NCBI GenBank assembly: GCA_030622295.1
Contig: JAUXGI010000005.1
Coordinates: forward strand, 1 to 14,143
Length of the DNA stretch: 14,143 nucleotides
Direction: 5' to 3'
Source of the DNA: Planctomycetota bacterium
GTDB lineage: Bacteria > Planctomycetota > B129-G9
The position numbers and the translations under genes were made by a program. Below are positions 6,363 to 12,915 of this stretch, one piece after another (the first letter of the stretch is position 1; every line of letters starts with the position of its first letter). Under the pieces are notes generated by a model. The model was not told the origin of the DNA. It did no database searches and was given only the letters and a program-made list of their open reading frames with translations.

Positions 6363-8417
6363 ATGGCTCTCATAGGCGCATTAAATGCCGGCATTTCAGG
6401 ATTGAGAGCGCAACAGGAACGTATCAACGTGATAGGCGATAACATCGCCAATGTTGATACCGTGGGGTTCAAGCAGTCGCGCGTGAACTTCGAGACGATG
6501 CTGAGCCAGACGTTGAGTTTCGGCACGGCGTCGCAGGGATTCCTCGGCGGCGTGGACCCCGTTCAAATCGGTCGCGGCGTGAGGATCGGTTCCATCGACC
6601 GTGATTTCACCCGCGGTTCCCTGGAAGCCACCGGGATGTCGAGTGACATGGCAATAGAGGACAGGGGAGAACTCGCATCCAGTTTCTTTGTGCTGACGGA
6701 TGAGGGGGGCTCGCCCGTCTTCTCGCGCGACGGCTCTTTTACCATCAACCCCCAGAACCTGTTGCACAATCCGGCCAACGGCTACATAGTCCAGGGATAC
6801 CAGGCGGACTTTGAGTCATTTACTCTGGTTCAGGGCGGCGACCTGCAGAACGTCCACATCCCCGTCGGCGACCTCAGGATAGCGCGGGAGACCAACGAGG
6901 CTTTCTTCTCGGGCAACCTGAACGGCGGGGGGGAAGTGGCGAACTCGGGCACGGTGCTCGAGTCCGAGACGCTTTACGACGGTCTGGGCGTTGAGGCGGC
7001 ACTTGATACACTGCTGACTGATTTACAGACCGACCCCGGGACGGGGCCTGTGCCGCTGGGCCTGCAGATGGGGGACACCATAGAGGTTCGCTGCGACAAG
7101 GGCAACGGCACCCTGTCGGTGGCGAGTTTCACAATAGGCGACCCGCCTCCGAGCGGCGGGACGACGCTGGGTGATTTCCTGAACTTCTTGGAGGGCAGAC
7201 TCGGCATTAACGCCAACCCCGCCAACCAGACCTACAGCGCGGAGCGCCTTGACGCGACCAGCCCGATACCCACGCCCGTCAACGGCACCATTATGACCGT
7301 TGCGGACGGCGGCACCTACACGGTGACCGCCGGCAGCCTGCAGAACACCGCGGTGGATTACGGTGCGATGGGCGTTCAGGTGGGCGATTTCATCCGGTTT
7401 CTGTCCGGCAATTCCGCAGGCGGGATAGTCGAGATCGCCACCGTGGTCGGCGATACGCTGACCTTCGTCGATGATCTCACGAGGATGCCGCTGACCGGCG
7501 ATACGTTCGCCGTAAATGAGGCGGCAGAGGTCTCATTGGGCGGTGTCGGCGCCGGGTTTGATCCGGCCTCGGGAGCCGGCCAGGTTCGCATCTCCGCCAA
7601 CGCAGGCATCATGAACGGACTGGACAACCTGGAGATTACGGCGAACGGCCGCAGGCTGATGATGTTCCAGGAACTGGCGCAGGCGCACGGCGAGAGCACG
7701 CGCACCAACGCGCTGGTGTATGACTCTCTTGGGACACCGCGGGTTGTGGCTTTTACGTTTGTCTTCCAGTCGGCGTCGGACGCCGGCAGTACGTTCCGCT
7801 ACCTTGCCGAATCGAACGACAACTGGGGTTCAGACCGTACCGTCGGGTCGGGGAAGGTATGTTTCAACACGCAGGGCCAATTTATCTCGTCTTCACCCGA
7901 CCAGATACAGATTGACCTGACGGGGACGGGCGCGAACCCGTCTTTTATCTTCAATTCGGACTTCAGTTCGGTCACCGGTTTCAGCGCGAGTCAGGACGCC
8001 AACGGCGTTGTATCCAACCTGTCGGACGTGGCGATGGTGGACCAGGACGGGTTCGAGGAAGGCACGCTGATAGACTACAGCATCGGCGAGGACGGCGTGG
8101 TCACGGGCGTGTTCGACAACGGCCATCAGCGCACGCTGGCGCAGATAGTCCTGGCGCGCTTCGCCAATCCGAACGGCCTCCTCGACCAAGGCGGCAACGT
8201 CTACCGCGTCGGTGTGAACTCCGGTCAGCCGGTTATCGGCATGCCGGGAACATTCGGACGCGGCGTCATTCAGAGCGGATTCCTGGAAGAGTCCAACGTT
8301 GATTTGGCGTTTCAGTTCACGGAACTGATCATCGGTCAGCGTGCTTTTCAGGCCAACGCGCGCACGATAACCACCGCGGACCAGTTGCTGCAGGAACTGG
8401 TGAACATGGTGCGGTAA
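6363..8417 (+). CDS. flgE: FlgE, flagellar hook protein
   Basis: FlgE polymerises into the extracellular hook that links rod and filament. The 684-residue protein starts with the flagellar rod/hook N-terminal motif (ALNAGISGLRAQQERINVIG, then DNIANVDTVGFKQSR) and ends with the C-terminal hook motif (SGFLEESNVDLAFQFTELII, then GQRAFQANARTITTADQLLQ). The central D1/D2 part (about 75-420) is far larger than the 400-residue enterobacterial protein and contains threonine/glycine-rich beta segments such as GDTIEVRCDKGNGTLSV and VVGDTLTFVDDL, probably extra surface domains. It is a type III substrate, so no signal peptide is expected or seen. It shares the long size with FliK in this window. The gene is bounded by a 113-nt gap upstream and a 157-nt gap with a strong hairpin downstream. 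Confidence 0.97.
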   Translation: MALIGALNAGISGLRAQQERINVIGDNIANVDTVGFKQSRVNFETMLSQTLSFGTASQGFLGGVDPVQIGRGVRIGSIDRDFTRGSLEATGMSSDMAIEDRGELASSFFVLTDEGGSPVFSRDGSFTINPQNLLHNPANGYIVQGYQADFESFTLVQGGDLQNVHIPVGDLRIARETNEAFFSGNLNGGGEVANSGTVLESETLYDGLGVEAALDTLLTDLQTDPGTGPVPLGLQMGDTIEVRCDKGNGTLSVASFTIGDPPPSGGTTLGDFLNFLEGRLGINANPANQTYSAERLDATSPIPTPVNGTIMTVADGGTYTVTAGSLQNTAVDYGAMGVQVGDFIRFLSGNSAGGIVEIATVVGDTLTFVDDLTRMPLTGDTFAVNEAAEVSLGGVGAGFDPASGAGQVRISANAGIMNGLDNLEITANGRRLMMFQELAQAHGESTRTNALVYDSLGTPRVVAFTFVFQSASDAGSTFRYLAESNDNWGSDRTVGSGKVCFNTQGQFISSSPDQIQIDLTGTGANPSFIFNSDFSSVTGFSASQDANGVVSNLSDVAMVDQDGFEEGTLIDYSIGEDGVVTGVFDNGHQRTLAQIVLARFANPNGLLDQGGNVYRVGVNSGQPVIGMPGTFGRGVIQSGFLEESNVDLAFQFTELIIGQRAFQANARTITTADQLLQELVNMVR

Positions 8418-8512
8418 ATGGGCCGGAACTCGCGTCGATGAAACTGTCGGGGCGACGGATGTCGTCGACCCGTGAGGGCTTCATGCCCGAAGTCGGCAAT
8501 AACGCATAATCG

Positions 8513-8556
8513 GGGCGGTCCCGGGTCCCCCGATTCATCGGGGGCCCGGACCGCCC
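8513..8556 (+). other. Large GC-rich hairpin between flgE and flbD
   Basis: GGGCGGTCC (8513-8521) pairs with GGACCGCCC (8548-8556), GGG (8523-8525) with CCC (8545-8547), and CCCCCG (8527-8532) with CGGGGG (8539-8544), leaving two bulged bases and a small AT-rich loop. This is about 18 bp of nearly pure GC. There is no downstream T-run, so it is more likely a message-stabilising or processing hairpin, or a REP-like repeat (family B, with 10984-11009), than a terminator. Confidence 0.75.
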
Positions 8557-8574
8557 GCGACAGGCGGTGATACC

Positions 8575-8766
8575 ATGGTAAAGTTGACAAGGCTCAACGG
8601 CCGCGAGTTTGTCCTAAACTCCGACCTGATAAAGTTTATTGAAGAAACACCCGATACTATAATCACACTGCGGGACCAGGAAAAAGTGATAGTGCGCGAG
8701 AACGTTGATGAGATAGTCCGCCGCGTGATTGATTTCAGACGTACCGAGCGCTTGTTGCCCGAGTAG
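8575..8766 (+). CDS. flbD: FlbD/SwrD family flagellar protein
   Basis: A 63-residue protein with the compact FlbD/SwrD signature: MVKLTRLNGREFVLNSDLI, then IEETPDTIITL and a VIVRENVDEIVRRVI helix. The family sits directly upstream of motA/fliL in spirochetes and after flgE in Bacillus, where SwrD raises flagellar torque. Do not confuse it with the Caulobacter transcription factor also named FlbD. It is cytoplasmic with no membrane helix. ATG 8575 is preceded by GGCGGTGA (8563-8570), a modest ribosome-binding site. motA begins 22 nt after the stop. The position beside motA/motB and fliL supports a stator-related role, which is inference. Confidence 0.93.
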   Translation: MVKLTRLNGREFVLNSDLIKFIEETPDTIITLRDQEKVIVRENVDEIVRRVIDFRRTERLLPE

Positions 8767-8788
8767 CCGGCTGTCAAGGGGTTCTTTT

Positions 8789-9568
8789 ATGGATATAGCA
8801 ACGATTGTCGGAATCCTCGTAGGCATAGGAGTGCTGTTTTTTGGAATCATGGATGCAAAAGGCGGGGGGGAGTTCATAAACGCAGGGTCGTTTGCCGTAA
8901 CGATAGGCGGCGCGCTCTGCGCCACGTTGATAAGCCTGCCGATGCGCAGGGTTAAGGCGGCCGTGTCTGTGGCCAAGAAGGTTTTTCTCACCAAGGTCGC
9001 CGCCCCCCACGAACTGATAAAGACGCTGGTAGGGTTCGCGGAAATCGCCAGGCGAGACGGCATACTGGCGCTGGAGGAGGCCTCGAAGAACCTCGAGGAC
9101 GATTTCCTGGTGAAGGGCCTGCAACTGGCGGTCGACGGGGCGGACCCGGAACTCATTTCCGACATAATGACCACGGAACTGGAAAACATCGAGGAACGCC
9201 ACCGCGACGGCCGCAAGATATTCGAGGCAATGGGCAAGTATGCGCCGGCCTTCGGAATGATTGGCACCCTGATAGGCCTTGTCGCGCTGCTCAAGAACCT
9301 CTCCAACCCGGAGAGCATAGGCCCGGCAATGGCCATCGCGCTGATTACCACTCTCTACGGCGCTGTCTGCGCCAACCTCATATTCCTGCCCGTAGCCGAC
9401 AAACTGGAACTGCGCAGCAAGGAAGAAATGTTCCTGAAAGAAATCATCATTCAGGGAGTCATGTCCATACAATCCGGCGATAACCCGCGCATAGTGGAAC
9501 AGAAACTGGAGATCTTCCTGGAGCCGCGTATCCGAATGGAAAAGGAAGCGGCAAAGACGGCGGCGTAG
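8789..9568 (+). CDS. motA: MotA, flagellar motor stator protein
   Basis: MotA forms the pentameric ring of the inner-membrane stator, which rotates around the MotB dimer as ions pass. The 259-residue protein has four membrane helices: about 3-20, 33-50, 154-170 and 180-200. The cytoplasmic loop has RRDGILALE (88-96), placing Arg88 and Glu96 at the spacing of the rotor-contacting Arg90/Glu98 of E. coli MotA. The functional prolines correspond to Pro153 and Pro201. The PAFGMIGTLIGLV segment is of the shorter MotA/PomA type. ATG 8789 has AAGGGG at 8776-8781; upstream in-frame codons would overlap flbD. motB follows 15 nt after the stop. The ion used (proton or sodium) cannot be decided from this sequence by eye. 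Confidence 0.96.
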   Translation: MDIATIVGILVGIGVLFFGIMDAKGGGEFINAGSFAVTIGGALCATLISLPMRRVKAAVSVAKKVFLTKVAAPHELIKTLVGFAEIARRDGILALEEASKNLEDDFLVKGLQLAVDGADPELISDIMTTELENIEERHRDGRKIFEAMGKYAPAFGMIGTLIGLVALLKNLSNPESIGPAMAIALITTLYGAVCANLIFLPVADKLELRSKEEMFLKEIIIQGVMSIQSGDNPRIVEQKLEIFLEPRIRMEKEAAKTAA

Positions 9569-9583
9569 TAAAGGAGCAGCGCC

Positions 9584-10354
9584 GTGGCCAAAAAGCGCAA
9601 AAAAGCGAAAGAGTGTCCTCCAGAGGGCTCGCCCGCGTGGATGACTACATACGGCGACCTGATGACGCTGCTGCTGTGCTTTTTCGTAATGTTGTTCTCG
9701 CTCTCTGAAATCAAGAAAGAGAAGTTCGTCGCCGTGGCCAACGCGATACGCGGCTTCTTCAACTTCAGCGGCAGCCAGGAGCAGGTAATGGAAGACCTGA
9801 TGCGCAAGGATACCTTCCAGCAGGACTTCCGTGAGTTCCTCAAGCGCGTAAACGAGGAGCGCAAGGAACCCGGCTTCGGCGTAACCGGCTACAACGGCGA
9901 GCATATACGCGTTCGAAAAATCCGCGAGGGACTTCAAATCACCCTCGGTGATAAACAGTTGTTTGACGAGGGGAGCGCCGAACTGCGCCTGGACGACCCC
10001 GATATACGCGCGGGACTGGACTATCTTGCAAAGGAACTCGTCGGTTATCGATTCGTCATCAGGACCAGCGGTTTCGCGTCGCCCACGGAAGTGGGCAAGA
10101 TAAGGGATCCCGGGATTAGTGACCTGTGGGACCTGTCAATCGCGCGCGCGCGCAGCGTAATGGACTACCTGGGCAAGGAAACGAAGCCTGACCTGCGCAT
10201 CCGGGAGCAGCGGGTGAGGCTCGGCGCGAACGGCCCCTACAACCTGGTGAAGAATCCCGATGGAGGCGAAGTTTCTGCGGAAAACCGCAGTGTGGAAATA
10301 ATCGTGACCGAACAGCGCGTCTTTTTCGAGGGGGAAGACGAGCCTCTTCAGTAG
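9584..10354 (+). CDS. motB: MotB, stator ion-channel and peptidoglycan-anchor protein
   Basis: MotB pairs with MotA to form the ion path and anchors the stator to peptidoglycan. The 256-residue protein has a lysine-rich cytoplasmic start (AKKRKKAK), then PAWMTTYGDLMTLLLCFF with the ion-binding Asp at residue 25, in a single helix (about 20-42). A linker/plug region follows, then an OmpA-like domain (about 108-245) with LFDEGSAEL, LSIARARSVMDYL and a final ENRSVEIIVTE, the typical peptidoglycan-binding features. The start is GTG 9584, with AAGGAG at 9571-9576; no in-frame ATG precedes the Asp motif at a sensible distance. It lies in a tight series with motA and fliL (28 nt downstream). The OmpA anchor implies a cell wall and supports a diderm or conventional walled host. 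Confidence 0.96.
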   Translation: MAKKRKKAKECPPEGSPAWMTTYGDLMTLLLCFFVMLFSLSEIKKEKFVAVANAIRGFFNFSGSQEQVMEDLMRKDTFQQDFREFLKRVNEERKEPGFGVTGYNGEHIRVRKIREGLQITLGDKQLFDEGSAELRLDDPDIRAGLDYLAKELVGYRFVIRTSGFASPTEVGKIRDPGISDLWDLSIARARSVMDYLGKETKPDLRIREQRVRLGANGPYNLVKNPDGGEVSAENRSVEIIVTEQRVFFEGEDEPLQ

Positions 10355-10382
10355 TCAACTTCAATGAGCGAGAGGACGTGCT

Positions 10383-10937
10383 ATGCCTGAGCCAGAAAAA
10401 CCCGGCAGGGACCGCGCCGGGGATGAAGAATCCGGCCGGAAATCGCCGATGTTCTCGCATAAGGGACTGGTCATCCTTGTCGTCGCGCTGCTTCTGGAAG
10501 CGGTCGTGGCCGCTTTCCTTGCGCGCGCAGTCGGCGGAACGCCTCCCGGGGATGATGAGGATATTACCGCGCCAAGGAAGGAACAGATACCCCTTATCAA
10601 AAAGGAATACGTTGACCTCGACGGGCCCACCTTCAGCGTGCGGGTCGCTCCCAACACGTATCAGACCGTCCGTGTCCGCTACGTACGAATCGAGATCGAC
10701 CCGAACCTCGACGAAAAGAACTTCAACAACCTCAAGCAAAGCATCGAGAACCTGGGCTATGAAATCAAGCAGTCTCTGCAGGAGATAATAGAGTACGAAG
10801 GACATGACAACCTCCTCGTTCCTCAGAAACGCCAGAGGCTCCAGAACAAACTCAGGCAGGAAATCATCCGCATGTTGGGCGTCAGCGACAAGGAAGTGAA
10901 AGCGGTGATATACGACGACGTTCAGGTAGTCGGCTGA
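10383..10937 (+). CDS. fliL: FliL, stator-associated basal-body protein
   Basis: FliL is a single-pass inner-membrane protein that rings the stator and supports its activity. The 184-residue product has an acidic/basic cytoplasmic start (1-27), one membrane helix (about 28-48), a linker and a periplasmic domain from about 75. The C-terminal pattern KLRQEIIRMLGVSDKEVKAV and the last YDDVQVVG match the FliL ending (…V..V.f.df.iq). ATG 10383 is preceded by AGAGGA (10371-10376). Conservation is modest, but size, topology and position after motB agree with FliL. In the spirochete order fliM would come next; here a 338-nt non-coding gap follows. Confidence 0.9.
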   Translation: MPEPEKPGRDRAGDEESGRKSPMFSHKGLVILVVALLLEAVVAAFLARAVGGTPPGDDEDITAPRKEQIPLIKKEYVDLDGPTFSVRVAPNTYQTVRVRYVRIEIDPNLDEKNFNNLKQSIENLGYEIKQSLQEIIEYEGHDNLLVPQKRQRLQNKLRQEIIRMLGVSDKEVKAVIYDDVQVVG

Positions 10938-10983
10938 GAAAGAGTGTCGTCCGAAGCGTGAGAGTATCCTGGAAGAGGCAGGC

Positions 10984-11009
10984 GCCGGGCCCGATTTATC
11001 GGGGTCGGC
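10984..11009. repeat. CCCGATTTATCGGG hairpin (REP-like family B)
   Basis: GCCGGGCCCGAT (10984-10995) pairs with ATCGGGGTCGGC (10998-11009) over 12 positions, with one G.U and one mismatch. The core CCCGAT-TT-ATCGGG matches the tip of the flgE-flbD hairpin (CCCCGAT-TC-ATCGGGG, from 8528). There is no T-run after it. Confidence 0.6.
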
Positions 11010-11015
11010 TCGTAG

Positions 11016-11032
11016 AAGGGGACTGTCACCTT
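11016..11032. repeat. 17-nt quasi-palindrome (REP-like family A)
   Basis: AAGGGGACTGTCACCTT pairs end to end with one mismatch. It has the same length and layout as the fliH-fliI palindrome AAGGGGTCTAACCCCTT, suggesting both are copies of one dispersed element. Confidence 0.5.
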
Positions 11033-11106
11033 GCGGAGCCATTTCTGACGCGCACCCCATCACACGGGCTAACCGATTGAAATGACGTGTACCCCCCAAA
11101 ATGCTC

Positions 11107-11134
11107 TTGCATTGGCACGAACCCCTGCTATACT
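11107..11134 (+). promoter_or_regulatory. Predicted sigma70 promoter upstream of fliN
   Basis: TTGCAT (-35) and TATACT (-10) are separated by 16 nt, and transcription would start near 11141, about 135 nt before fliN. The -10 box is near consensus. The start point falls in a gap long enough to need its own promoter. Predicted from the sequence only. Confidence 0.55.
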
Positions 11135-11259
11135 CTAATCCGTCTTATCGACAACGAGAATGCAGTGAGGGATTCCGGGCCTCCACGGCGAATTTCATCT
11201 GCGCATGTGGAAAGCCGAGGGGTCGCTCCATATCCCGCATTTATCAGAACCGATAATGA

Positions 11260-11269
11260 GCACGAGGGG
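11260..11269 (+). promoter_or_regulatory. fliN ribosome-binding site with shared leader motif
   Basis: GCACGAGGGG ends 6 nt before ATG 11276 and supplies the Shine-Dalgarno site. It resembles the fliO and fliP leaders, GC(A)ACGAGAGGGG, but lacks their AG pair. Confidence 0.5.
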
Positions 11270-11275
11270 TACGGT

Positions 11276-11911
11276 ATGCCTGACGACGCCGACAAGTCTG
11301 AAAAGAGCGGGGAAATCAGCCAGTCCGAGACGGACGCGTTGCTGCAGAAGGAAGGTGCAGGGTCTCCCGAGCAACAGGCCGAGCAGCCCGAAGCAGCCAC
11401 GGAGACCGCGGAGACTGGACAGCCCGAAGGGGCCGAACAGGTCGCGGGACCGGGGGAAGCCGGCGGGCCTGAGGAGCCTGGAGCCGCAGAGTCCCCCGAA
11501 AAAGGCGCATCCGAAGGTCCCCTGGGCGAATCCGAGATAGACGCACTCCTTGCTCAGGCCGCCCAAAAGGCCCCCTCCGAACCCCCACCTGAACAGGCTG
11601 GCCCCCAGGCCGAGCAGTTCTCCTTTGAAAACGTTCAGGCTGAAACCGCAGCGGCCGATAAGCCCGACATGGACATGTTGAAGGACGTCGGCCTGAACGT
11701 CCGCGTGGAACTGGGCCGCAGACAGATGTTCATCGAGGATATCCTGAGACTGACCAGGGGCTCCGTGGTGGAACTGGACAAACTCGCCGGCGACCCGCTG
11801 GACATACTGGTGAACGATAAACTGGTGGCACAGGGCGAAGTGCTGGTGCTCAACGACAACTTCTGCATCCGTATTACCAGGATACTCGCCGCGGACGATA
11901 GCCGGAAGTGA
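11276..11911 (+). CDS. fliN: FliN-type motor switch protein with two FliM-like EIDALL peptides
   Basis: FliN forms the lower C-ring with FliM, binds FliH, and takes part in switching. The 211-residue product has a C-terminal SpoA/FliN domain (about 135-205: [40 protein letters not shown] and [14 protein letters not shown]). The N-terminal 130 residues are an acidic Pro/Glu/Gln/Ala-rich, apparently disordered region holding two copies of the FliM CheY-binding peptide (LSQ.EIDALL): [10 protein letters not shown] at 14-23 and [12 protein letters not shown] at 83-94. Ordinary FliN is about 100-140 residues. No CheC-like domain is present, so it is not FliY. ATG 11276 has GAGGGG 6 nt upstream; the frame is open farther up but the sequence there is not conserved. 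fliM is missing upstream. The FliN call is firm; CheY binding by the N-terminus is inference. Confidence 0.93.
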   Translation: MPDDADKSEKSGEISQSETDALLQKEGAGSPEQQAEQPEAATETAETGQPEGAEQVAGPGEAGGPEEPGAAESPEKGASEGPLGESEIDALLAQAAQKAPSEPPPEQAGPQAEQFSFENVQAETAAADKPDMDMLKDVGLNVRVELGRRQMFIEDILRLTRGSVVELDKLAGDPLDILVNDKLVAQGEVLVLNDNFCIRITRILAADDSRK

Positions 11912-11929
11912 GAAATTTTTTTTTCTGGC

Positions 11930-11958
11930 TTGACTTTATAAAATATAAAGTGTAAAAT
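11930..11958 (+). promoter_or_regulatory. Strong predicted sigma70 promoter of fliO with inverted-repeat spacer
   Basis: TTGACT (11930-11935) and TAAAAT (11953-11958) are 17 nt apart, the ideal spacing. The region is strikingly AT-rich against its GC-rich surroundings. A perfect inverted repeat, ACTTTATA-AAA-TATAAAGT (11933-11951), fills the spacer between the boxes and could be an operator. Transcription would start about 11965, giving a leader of some 58 nt before fliO. Confidence 0.75.
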
Positions 11959-11998
11959 TAATACGCGCTTGATTGAGGCACGCCGCCGTAAATCTGTT

Positions 11999-12016
11999 GA
12001 TGCAACGAGAGGGGAA
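11999..12016 (+). promoter_or_regulatory. fliO leader/RBS motif shared with fliP
   Basis: GATGCAACGAGAGGGGAA includes the Shine-Dalgarno AGAGGGG (12008-12014), 8 nt before ATG 12023. The fliP leader repeats it with one base deleted (12916-12932). Confidence 0.65.
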
Positions 12017-12022
12017 TCGTTC

Positions 12023-12790
12023 ATGAGCAAGCGGAAAATCATCCTTTCGACCGGCGCAATCCTCGTCGGCCTCGCCGCTGTTTACCTCTTCTTCTCGGCA
12101 TCCTTAACAGGCCTGCCTTCCGGCACTAACGGCACATCCGGTACGGTGCCGTCATCGGAAAACATCATGGAAACAAGCCCTGCCGGGGCTCACAGCCCCG
12201 GAGGGGAAGAAGCCGTTGCCTGCGAGACGGACATAGAGAACACGGCCCTTCGGAAAATCCAGAGAACGGCAGCAAAGCCCGCGCAGCCCCCACAGGTCAA
12301 CACCACTTTCATCGGTACCGCGGCGGAACTGATTTTCTACCTTATCCTCATTGTGGCCATGGTCGTGGGCCTGCTGTTTGTCCTCAAAAAGATAATCCCC
12401 GGCAGTCACAGGATATTTGATTCGCCCGCCATCGAGATAATCGGGAAGTCGCACATTTCGCAGAAGCAGGCCATCTATCTGGCGAAACTCGGCCGCAGGC
12501 TTCTGGTGCTGGGTGTGTCGGAGAACTCCGTCAACCTGCTCACCGAAATGGATGACGCGGACGAGATCAACAGCATCGGGGCGATAAACGCCCAGAGCGG
12601 CAAGGAAAGCGTCACGAATGCTTTCAAGTCTGTCTTCAAACACAAGCAGGGCGAACTGACCGCCGCCGGCGCCTCCCACGGCAAGACGGTCCAGGGGGAA
12701 CTGGGCAAGATACAGTCAATGGTGGACGACTGGGAGGCCGGTTACTCGCCATTGCATAACAGGCAAGCGGGTGTTGAATGCGAGATTTGA
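12023..12790 (+). CDS. fliO: FliO, flagellar export-gate assembly protein
   Basis: FliO is a membrane scaffold that helps the FliP pentamer form in the export gate. The 255-residue product has an N-terminal hydrophobic segment (about 6-24, signal or anchor), a low-complexity Ser/Thr/Gly/Pro linker, a second membrane helix (about 103-121: LIFYLILIVAMVVGLLFVLK) and a cytoplasmic domain with the FliO signature (IEIIGKSHISQKQAIYLAKL then RRLLVLGVSENSVNLLTEM). A soluble C-tail follows. It is of the longer, two-hydrophobic-segment FliO/FliZ type seen in Bacillus and spirochetes rather than the short enterobacterial form. ATG 12023 has AGAGGGG upstream; a TTG at 11969 lies beside the predicted transcription start and is rejected. 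An AT-rich promoter directly precedes it, so it may begin a separate transcript. Confidence 0.93.
   Translation: MSKRKIILSTGAILVGLAAVYLFFSASLTGLPSGTNGTSGTVPSSENIMETSPAGAHSPGGEEAVACETDIENTALRKIQRTAAKPAQPPQVNTTFIGTAAELIFYLILIVAMVVGLLFVLKKIIPGSHRIFDSPAIEIIGKSHISQKQAIYLAKLGRRLLVLGVSENSVNLLTEMDDADEINSIGAINAQSGKESVTNAFKSVFKHKQGELTAAGASHGKTVQGELGKIQSMVDDWEAGYSPLHNRQAGVECEI
12183..12201 (+). other. Strong hairpin inside the fliO linker
   Basis: CCGGGGCT-CAC-AGCCCCGG is a perfect 8-bp stem with a 3-nt loop, within the unconserved linker of FliO (residues about 54-60). It may be chance in GC-rich DNA, or slow translation before the second membrane helix. Confidence 0.4.
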
Positions 12791-12801
12791 GACCTGAGAC
12801 C
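12788..12801. repeat. TGAGACC x2 tandem repeat at the fliO stop
   Basis: TGAGACC occurs twice head to tail. The first copy begins with the TGA stop codon of fliO. Minor repeat with no assigned function. Confidence 0.6.
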
Positions 12802-12889
12802 AAAGACCGGCAATCGGTCGCCAGGTTGTCAAGCCCTGGAACTTGAAACTTTCCGCCGGCCGTTCATTTGCTGCGGATTCGCACTCAAG

Positions 12890-12904
12890 AGGCCTTGAAG
12901 GCCT
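12890..12904. repeat. Palindrome in the fliO-fliP gap
   Basis: AGGCCTT-G-AAGGCCT is a perfect 7-bp inverted repeat with a single central base, 33 nt upstream of the fliP start. As RNA it could form a short hairpin; as DNA it is a possible dimer-binding site. Confidence 0.5.
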
Positions 12905-12915
12905 GCAAAATCGTG

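Larger units (their letters stand above)
10938..11275 (+). other. 338-nt gap where fliM would be expected
   Basis: No coding sequence with flagellar similarity is present, in any frame that I can recognise. The gap holds a CCCGAT..ATCGGG hairpin (10984-11009), a 17-nt quasi-palindrome (11016-11032), a likely sigma70 promoter (11107-11134) and the fliN leader. A fliM gene (about 1 kb) cannot fit. Confidence 0.75.

Noticed and set aside
8774..9937. 387-codon open frame on the minus strand over motA and motB
   Set aside because: It runs opposite two strongly conserved genes and is rich in His, Tyr and Gln, as expected for an antisense shadow.
11113..11129. Sigma54-like TGGCACG...CTGC sequence before fliN
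   Set aside because: The distance between the GG and GC elements is one base too long, which normally abolishes sigma54 recognition. The overlapping sigma70 boxes fit better.
11087..11275. Longer FliN start at GTG 11087, or a fliM remnant in the gap
   Set aside because: The translated stretch has no similarity to FliN or FliM, contains the predicted promoter, and ATG 11276 has a good ribosome-binding site.
11901..11929. Run of nine T's after fliN as an intrinsic terminator
   Set aside because: The T-run is not preceded by a stable stem. The only pairing (GCCGGAA with TTCTGGC) places the T's in the loop, not after the stem.
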